Source of the DNA: Bacteroidales bacterium UBA4230
GTDB taxonomy: Bacteria > Bacteroidota > Bacteroidia > Bacteroidales > UBA932
Reading direction: 5' to 3'
Assembly: GCA_002395605.1 (NCBI GenBank)
Contig: DGXO01000070.1
Span: 1-11,971 of the forward strand
DNA length: 11,971 bases
The notes under the pieces are model-generated. The model had not been told where the DNA came from. It was given only the letters and a program-made list of their open reading frames with translations, and did no database searches. This document shows positions 6,471 through 11,971 of the stretch, piece by piece (position 1 is the first letter of the stretch; every line of letters starts with the position of its first letter). A program made the translations under genes and the position numbers.

Positions 6471-9400
6471 TCCCAGAAAAAACTGCAACTGCTCCCGAAA
6501 AAACCGCCGTGGCACCCCAAAAGACGGCTACGGCTCCGGAGAAGACAGCTACGGCTCCGAAAAATACGGCCGCTGCTCCGGAAAAGACTGCGGCCCCTGT
6601 CGGCCTGAAAAGTCCCGCCCCGGCTACAAGCCATATGGCCGGGGACACCGTAACTGCCGGCGGAAAAACCTTCACCGTGGTTGAGCCCATAGGCAGCGGT
6701 GCCGAAGGTGACATCTACGTTGTAAAGGACGCCAATAACCGCAAATACGCCCTCAAGCTGTGCCACAAGGGCTTCAAGACTAACGAGAAAGTTCTTGCAG
6801 CCCTGGGGAAAATGAAAGACAAGGACTACCTCATCCCCCGGATAGAGTCCTTCGGCCCGGACTATGAGCTGATGGAGTATATCCCGGCAGGCAGCGTTGC
6901 CAAGGAGAACCTCAAGGGCAATGCCCAGGCCATCCTTGCCATAATTGTGAAAATAGCCTATGCCCTTGACCGCATGCATGCAGCTGGAGTGCTTCACAAG
7001 GACGTAAAGCCCGCCAACATCCTCATCCGGAGCAAGGAAAGCTGGGACGTTGTGCTCTGCGACTTCGGAATTGCCGACATAATCGGCCCGGACGGCCTGT
7101 CAAAAACCCTCCAGTCCCGCACCAGAATCTACGCCGCCCCGGAGGTGTACGCCCAGGAGAATACCGCTGTAAAAGACGGCTTAACCTATTGTGAACTAAC
7201 CCATAAGGCCGATTTCTATTCCCTTGGCATGACCATCCTCTCCCTTTGGATGGGAGAAGGCGCCTTCATGGCCAAGGAGCATGAAATGGCCCTTGACAAG
7301 GTGAAAGGGCGCATCGCCATTCCCTCAGACATGCCGGACCCCCTTGCCCGGATTTGCCGTGGCCTCCTTATCCGGAACCCGGAAAAACGCTGGAACCTTG
7401 ACGAGATTGAAAAGGCGGTGAAGGGAGAGCAGGTAGAGGTCCAGGAAGACCTTATAAACGAAGACCTGGGCATCAATTACAATGCCTCCAAGCACCTTAA
7501 GGCCGATACCCCCGCGGAGCTTGCCGTCTGCATGGCCGACGATCTGGACCTTGCGACAAAGTACCTCTACCGCGGCCAGATTGAAAAGTGGCTGAAGCCT
7601 TATCCTGAGCTCGTCACAGAGATTCAGGACATTGTGGAGAAACGTTTCCCCCGTGACCAGAAAGCCGGCGTTTACGCTGCCATTTGCCTTCTGCATCCCA
7701 CATTCCCCATCGAAATTGCCGGTTTCTCAAGGGAAACCGGGGAAGAGGTGCACTTTTCGGCCGTAACCCTCAAGGACGTCAGCAACTTTGCCTGCAAGGC
7801 AGATTTCGATGCCGAATCCGCGGATTTCATCTGCTCGGAGCTTTTCCGGGAGTGGGTGAGGGTGAGAAGCAAGGACATCGCCGCAAAACTTCCCACGGCG
7901 GAGTCTTCTTCGGCAACTTTCCTTCTGAGAATCCAGACGATAGATCCGCTCAGCGACATAAATCTCATCAACAACCCCGATGATCCGGATTATGCCATGA
8001 CGGGAGAAGCCATAGGGCGCCTTCTCAATGAGGTTTACACCATATACTGGAACACATTCGGCGGAGATTTGAAAGCCATGCTGGGCGGCTGGAAAAACGG
8101 ACGCATCCTCAAAGCCGTGGCGGCCAACATAGCCGTGAATTTTGAGGCCCCAGAAGACTACCACTACATTACCGCCTTCTTTGACACCAAGGGAGGGCGT
8201 TTCCAGCAGCAGCGCCAGTGGTTTGTGTACTGCACGGACAGAAATTCAGACGATTACGTAAATAAAGCCGGCCCCAAAGACGACGCCTTCCGCGTGCAGG
8301 CAGCCTGGATGAAGTGCATAAAAGGCTTTGGGCATACTCCGGAATATGAGTTTATAGACTCCGGCAAAAAAGCCGCAAGCCGGAAGGAACTCTTCTCCCA
8401 CTCCCGCAAGGAACTTCGGCAGGAGTTTGAAAACCGTGGCCTCAAGGGCTTCCTGGCCGTATTGCACCAGGAAAACCCTGATGCGGATCTTTCAAAACAA
8501 TTTGCCTATGAGGCTCTTCTGAAAGATTATCTTGAAGATGTGAGGGACATAGACCCCGGCAACAACGCCGTGAAGAGGTTCGACTCCGCCGTGGATGAAG
8601 CCCAGCATCTTTTGTCGGTGGGCCGCGGCAGGATCCGCAGGCTGAATGCCCGCAGCATAACCCAGACTATCCTTACCATAGTGCTGGCCATTGTCCCGTC
8701 CCTGATCCTTCTTGCCATGCTGGTTTTCTCCATCATAGAGAATCCGCTGGTGGATGTTTCCGGCATGAAGATAAGCAACTGGATATGGTCCCTTGGCATA
8801 ATCATCGGCCTTGTCATATATTTCACTACAGACACCGACGGAAGCCTTATAGCAGCACTTATAGGCGGTGTGATAGTTGCCGCCATCCTTATGGTGCTGG
8901 TGAAATTCCTGGGGAGTTTCATCCTGTACATTTATGCGGCCGTGGTACTTGGCGTGCTTGTCTGGTTCAGCATAAAAACCGTGTTCAACCACAGTCCCTT
9001 TGCCAAGGCGGCGCGTAAATTCACCAGGCCGGGGTTCGACGAAAAAGTCCTGGAACCCCTCTACTATGCCTTTTCAACGGACACCTACTTTGACTCTTCG
9101 CTTAACGGCGCCTTCAACGACAACGACATAGACAATTGGAGGGAAGACCTCAAGTACCGCCGCCGCAGCACCATAATCTTTATAGTGACGGTGTGGGTGC
9201 TGATGATTTTCAGCGGCTTCATCCCCAAGAGCGAGCGCTTGGGCAGGTTCGCATCCCCTTTCATCGAGAAAGTGGCTCCGGCGCCGGCCCCGAAGCTTCT
9301 GGACGTTGAATCCCTTGCCCCCGGCGACAAAGGAGAGATGGTACTTACCATGCAGAAATTCCTCAAGGAGCAGGGCTTTTTCAAGGGAACGCCCAGCCCC

Positions 9401-9526
9401 AACTACGGCCCGGCAACCAAAAAGGCCGTGCAGGCTTTCCAGAAGGCTAACGGCCTGGAGGAGACCGGCGTGGCCGATGCCGAAACCATAAATTTGATAA
9501 ACAAGATTGCCCATGAAATGCAGTAA
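6467..9526 (+). CDS. Transmembrane Hanks-type Ser/Thr kinase with a C-terminal peptidoglycan-binding domain
   Basis: Protein of 1019 residues. In order: a seven-residue repeat tail (3-44); a kinase domain (about 67-320); an unassigned soluble region (about 330-725); membrane helices near 731-757, 769-786, 794-812, 815-838 and 901-919; and a PG_binding_1-like domain (about 944-1015, with KGEMVLTMQKFLKEQGFF and YGPATKKAVQAFQKANGL). The kinase looks active: glycine loop GSGAEGD at 76-82, ATP lysine K97, catalytic loop HKDVKPAN with D179, K181 and N184, metal-binding DFG at 199-201, APE at 224-226, and D249 in ADFYSLG. Five helices with the kinase inside place the C-terminal domain in the periplasm, and the basic loop 843-900 falls on the cytoplasmic side as expected. 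The activation loop has S212, T214, S217 and T219. The gene overlaps its neighbours by 4 and 14 bases. Kinase and wall-binding calls are strong; targets are unknown. Confidence 0.9.
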   Translation: MIPEKTATAPEKTAVAPQKTATAPEKTATAPKNTAAAPEKTAAPVGLKSPAPATSHMAGDTVTAGGKTFTVVEPIGSGAEGDIYVVKDANNRKYALKLCHKGFKTNEKVLAALGKMKDKDYLIPRIESFGPDYELMEYIPAGSVAKENLKGNAQAILAIIVKIAYALDRMHAAGVLHKDVKPANILIRSKESWDVVLCDFGIADIIGPDGLSKTLQSRTRIYAAPEVYAQENTAVKDGLTYCELTHKADFYSLGMTILSLWMGEGAFMAKEHEMALDKVKGRIAIPSDMPDPLARICRGLLIRNPEKRWNLDEIEKAVKGEQVEVQEDLINEDLGINYNASKHLKADTPAELAVCMADDLDLATKYLYRGQIEKWLKPYPELVTEIQDIVEKRFPRDQKAGVYAAICLLHPTFPIEIAGFSRETGEEVHFSAVTLKDVSNFACKADFDAESADFICSELFREWVRVRSKDIAAKLPTAESSSATFLLRIQTIDPLSDINLINNPDDPDYAMTGEAIGRLLNEVYTIYWNTFGGDLKAMLGGWKNGRILKAVAANIAVNFEAPEDYHYITAFFDTKGGRFQQQRQWFVYCTDRNSDDYVNKAGPKDDAFRVQAAWMKCIKGFGHTPEYEFIDSGKKAASRKELFSHSRKELRQEFENRGLKGFLAVLHQENPDADLSKQFAYEALLKDYLEDVRDIDPGNNAVKRFDSAVDEAQHLLSVGRGRIRRLNARSITQTILTIVLAIVPSLILLAMLVFSIIENPLVDVSGMKISNWIWSLGIIIGLVIYFTTDTDGSLIAALIGGVIVAAILMVLVKFLGSFILYIYAAVVLGVLVWFSIKTVFNHSPFAKAARKFTRPGFDEKVLEPLYYAFSTDTYFDSSLNGAFNDNDIDNWREDLKYRRRSTIIFIVTVWVLMIFSGFIPKSERLGRFASPFIEKVAPAPAPKLLDVESLAPGDKGEMVLTMQKFLKEQGFFKGTPSPNYGPATKKAVQAFQKANGLEETGVADAETINLINKIAHEMQ
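6473..6595 (+). repeat. 21-base tandem repeat encoding PEKTATA units
   Basis: Six consecutive units at the start of the kinase gene encode PEKTATA, PEKTAVA, PQKTATA, PEKTATA, PKNTAAA and PEKTAA. The protein pattern is tighter than the DNA: units differ at third codon positions, so this is an older, selected array rather than a fresh duplication. The stretch should be disordered and basic, with a threonine in the same place in each unit. Confidence 0.85.
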
Positions 9527-11971
9527 ATGCGGTAAGGAAAACCGCCCCGAAGCCAAATACTGCCGATTCTGCGGAGAAGTCATCGCAAGCGAAATTCCGC
9601 AGAAAGGGCTTATCGGCAAGGATTCCATAGTGTCAATACTGGACGATCTGGATGCCCGCCTCAAAGTTGCCGCCATGGTTTCCAGAGGCGGTGCACGCCT
9701 TGGAATGGACTGCCTGGTGCTTGGCGACTCCGGTACCGGCAAAACTTTCGTCGCGGGCCTCCTCGCTGCCAAAATGGTGGCGTCCGGGGTCTCCAAACTG
9801 CCGCCCAAAACCGTAGACGCCGCCGACTGGGCCGAATTTGCCGGAGATTTCGACAAAAACATAGGAGCCCTGAAAGACGGTATCCTCCTCATTACCAATG
9901 CCCAGAAACTGGTCCCCACCACAAAGGCCACGGACGTCAACCAGCTGGACAAGCTCTTTGCCCGCATGCGCACCACCGAAGGCGCGCCCATAGTGATTCT
10001 CTGCGGCATTCTCAACGACATGGAAGACTTCCTGGGGCACAATCCGGACGTCCACCGCCTGTTTGAGTTTGAATTCAAGCTGGAGGCCTTCGGCGTAAAG
10101 GAACTCACAGACCTTACCATAGAGCTTATTGCCGAAAAATACGGCATGAAGGCCGAAGAAGACCTTCCGGAAGCCCTCAAGGGCCATTTCACCTGGTTCA
10201 TGCGCCAGCCGGATCTTGGCCACAACAACGGTCACCTGGCAGAACGCGTGGCTGAAGCCCTGTCTGTCAAGGCGGCCCTTAGGGGAAGCAAGTCCGTATG
10301 CGCCGCGGATATTAATCCTCAGGAATGCTTTGTCCCCAAATCCGAGGACGAAATCCTGCAGGAACTGGATGCTTACATTGGCCTTCAGAGCGTCAAGGAC
10401 CGGATCCGCGCCATTGTTAAGTCCGTGAAGGACAACAGGGAGAGGGGACTTCCGGCCAATATGCTCATCCGGGACCATTTCCTGTTTACCGGAAATCCCG
10501 GCACCGGAAAAACCACCTTCGCGCGTAAGTTAGGGGAGGTTCTGGCCTCAATCGGTGCCCTCCCAACCGGCCAGTTTGTGGAGATAGAGGCAAAATCCCT
10601 TCTGGGGCAGTATCTTGGCCACACGGAAGAGAATGTGAGAAATGCCGTGAACAAGGCCATGGGCGGCGTCCTTTTCATTGACGAGGCATACGCCCTGAGC
10701 CAGTCTACGGGCGGAATCAACGGCGGAGGCTTTGGCATGGATGCAATAAACACCCTTCTTCCCATTCTTGAGAACCGCCGCGGAGAGTTCGTGTGCATAA
10801 TGGCAGGCTACACCAAGGAAATGGGAGAGTTTGTGCGCACTAATCCGGGTATCCCTTCCCGCTGCAACGTTACCATAGAGTTCCCGGACTATAACGCAAA
10901 GGAACTGGAGCAGCTCTTCCGCCTGATGCTTAAGAAAAACGACTTCAAGGAAGTGTTTACCCTGGACCCTGAGGCCGATGAAATGCTGCCGCGCGTCTGC
11001 GAGAAAATGTATCTTAAGCGTACGGACACCTTTGGCAACGCCCGTGAGGTGAGGAACCTCTTTGATGCGGCAGTCAAGAACGCATCCGCACGCGGAGAGA
11101 AGAACAATGTCCTGACTTATGCCGACATTGCCGGAGAGGATGCCGTGAAGGGCGTTTCCGTGGAGGAAGTGATGAAGGAGATGGATTCCTTTGTGGGAAT
11201 GTCTCAGGTGAAGGATGCCATAAGGCGGATTGCGAAGGAAGTGGCGGTTCAGCAGCGCCTCATTGAGCTTGGAGAGGCTGGGGAAGGCCTTACAAGGTTC
11301 AATTTCATCCTCACGGGAAATCCAGGAACGGGCAAGACCACGGTAGCCCGCACTTTCGGAAAGATTTTCAAGGCCCTTGGCGTAACTTCCACAGACAGGG
11401 TTACGGAAAAGACCCCCGCCCAGATTATCTCCTCCATCAAGGGCCAGAGCGCCCAGAACATGGAATCGGCCATAAACGAGGCCATGGGAGGCGTGCTTTT
11501 CCTGGACGAGGCTTACGACATAGAGCCCATGGACGCCGCAGGCCAGAGCACAAGCTCGGAGGGCCACGACGCCATCCAGAAGCTCCTCACCCGCATGGAA
11601 AACGACGCCGGAAAGTTTGTGGTGATATGCGCCGGCTACCCCAAGGAAATGGAGGCCTTCCTGAATTCCAACGTGGGACTTAAGCGTCGGTTTTCCCATT
11701 TCATCCACATAGAGGACTATTCGGCCGAAGAGCTCCTGGAAATCTATGAGCGCACCGCCAAGGCCCGGAAATATAATTTCACCTTGGCCGATGACGCCGC
11801 CCGCACCAAGGCCCTCAATATGTTCCAGGGCATGGTAGCCATGAAGGATGAGAAATTCGGCAACGCCGGGGAGGCGGTGAAGAAGGTGGCGCAGACAAAG
11901 ACCAACATCAACAACCGCATTGCGGCAATTCCGCCGGATCAGTGGACCCCGGAAGTGCTTGCAAGCGTGCG
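9513..11971 (+). CDS. Zinc-ribbon protein with three AAA+ modules (CbbX/SpoVK-like), C-terminus beyond the right edge
   Basis: The frame is open from the ATG at 9513 to the window end (819 codons plus two bases) and overlaps the kinase by 14 bases. Residues 1-21 are a zinc ribbon (C3/C6 with C17/C20), which supports this start. Module 1 has Walker A GDSGTGKT (71-78), but its Walker B position reads GILLITNA without the Asp-Glu pair, so it may bind but not hydrolyse ATP. Modules 2 and 3 are close relatives with GNPGTGKTT (327-335 and 602-610) and Walker B VLFIDEAY (D390/E391) and VLFLDEAY (D665/E666). Candidate arginine fingers are R450 and R725/R726. Modules 2 and 3 resemble the CbbX/SpoVK/EccA group, whose members form rings that remodel proteins, including rubisco activation by CbbX and ESX secretion by EccA. 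It probably acts on a substrate chosen by the kinase or the zinc-ribbon partner; that link is inference. Confidence 0.9.
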   Translation, partial: MKCSKCGKENRPEAKYCRFCGEVIASEIPQKGLIGKDSIVSILDDLDARLKVAAMVSRGGARLGMDCLVLGDSGTGKTFVAGLLAAKMVASGVSKLPPKTVDAADWAEFAGDFDKNIGALKDGILLITNAQKLVPTTKATDVNQLDKLFARMRTTEGAPIVILCGILNDMEDFLGHNPDVHRLFEFEFKLEAFGVKELTDLTIELIAEKYGMKAEEDLPEALKGHFTWFMRQPDLGHNNGHLAERVAEALSVKAALRGSKSVCAADINPQECFVPKSEDEILQELDAYIGLQSVKDRIRAIVKSVKDNRERGLPANMLIRDHFLFTGNPGTGKTTFARKLGEVLASIGALPTGQFVEIEAKSLLGQYLGHTEENVRNAVNKAMGGVLFIDEAYALSQSTGGINGGGFGMDAINTLLPILENRRGEFVCIMAGYTKEMGEFVRTNPGIPSRCNVTIEFPDYNAKELEQLFRLMLKKNDFKEVFTLDPEADEMLPRVCEKMYLKRTDTFGNAREVRNLFDAAVKNASARGEKNNVLTYADIAGEDAVKGVSVEEVMKEMDSFVGMSQVKDAIRRIAKEVAVQQRLIELGEAGEGLTRFNFILTGNPGTGKTTVARTFGKIFKALGVTSTDRVTEKTPAQIISSIKGQSAQNMESAINEAMGGVLFLDEAYDIEPMDAAGQSTSSEGHDAIQKLLTRMENDAGKFVVICAGYPKEMEAFLNSNVGLKRRFSHFIHIEDYSAEELLEIYERTAKARKYNFTLADDAARTKALNMFQGMVAMKDEKFGNAGEAVKKVAQTKTNINNRIAAIPPDQWTPEVLASV

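Noticed and set aside
5580..6515. Minus-strand frame of 311 codons opposite the zinc-ribbon gene
   Set aside because: The plus-strand frame has regularly spaced CxxC motifs, a promoter and an ATGA junction. The antisense product is a mirror of these codons with no recognisable domain.
9074..10228. Long minus-strand frame of 384 codons across the kinase/AAA+ junction
   Set aside because: It lies antisense to the kinase C-terminal domain and the first AAA+ module, both with clear motifs. Its translation is rich in Ser/Arg/Pro with no domain, as expected for a shadow in GC-rich DNA.
10548..11708. Long minus-strand frame of 386 codons
   Set aside because: It is antisense to AAA+ modules 2 and 3, whose Walker motifs are intact on the plus strand. 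The His/Gly/Leu-rich translation matches no family.
5577..11971. Ter (tellurite-type) stress system or ESX/type VII secretion locus
   Set aside because: The mix of kinase, zinc ribbons and CbbX/EccA-like AAA+ recalls both, but no TerD, TerC, vWA, PP2C, EccC or WXG100 protein lies in the window. It remains only a comparison.

Overview
The window most likely comes from a moderately GC-rich member of the Bacteroidota, probably Bacteroidales. The evidence is two matches to the Bacteroidota promoter -7 element TAnnTTTG, one with a CTTG -33 element at exactly 19 bases' spacing. Supporting signs are Bacteroidota-style signal peptides ending in AQ, an outer-membrane barrel protein, a lipoprotein, and little Shine-Dalgarno signal at gene starts. 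No tRNA, rRNA, IS element, phage gene or CRISPR array is visible. The genus cannot be fixed by eye.

Two divergent operons leave a 218-base intergenic region (5359-5576), and both run off the window. The left operon (minus strand, 5358 down to 1) has five tightly packed genes: a phospholipase D/cardiolipin synthase-like lipoprotein, a small outer-membrane beta-barrel, a MATE-family exporter with a TTG start, an NMT1/THI5-type periplasmic solute-binding protein, and a dCache-HAMP membrane sensor cut off by the left edge. The last three are linked by 4-base ATGA overlaps, and the others are 1-3 bases apart. No ABC permease or ATPase accompanies the binding protein. It may therefore present a ligand to the adjoining sensor rather than feed a transporter.

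The right operon (plus strand, 5577 to the right edge) has three overlapping genes: a cytoplasmic protein with three double-CxxC zinc ribbons, a 1019-residue membrane Ser/Thr kinase, and a zinc-ribbon protein with three AAA+ modules cut off by the right edge. The kinase has a Thr/Pro/Ala/Lys repeat tail, a complete Hanks-type catalytic domain, a large unassigned middle region, five predicted membrane helices and a C-terminal peptidoglycan-binding domain. The AAA+ protein has a degenerate first module and two CbbX/SpoVK-like modules. The helix count puts the kinase inside the cell and the wall-binding domain in the periplasm.

The right operon is the best candidate for an undescribed system. 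It looks like a wall-sensing kinase coupled to an AAA+ remodelling machine, with zinc-ribbon proteins as adaptors. The domain assignments are read from motifs; the joint function is inference. Both edge genes are real and open-ended, while several long antisense frames opposite the right operon are shadows.
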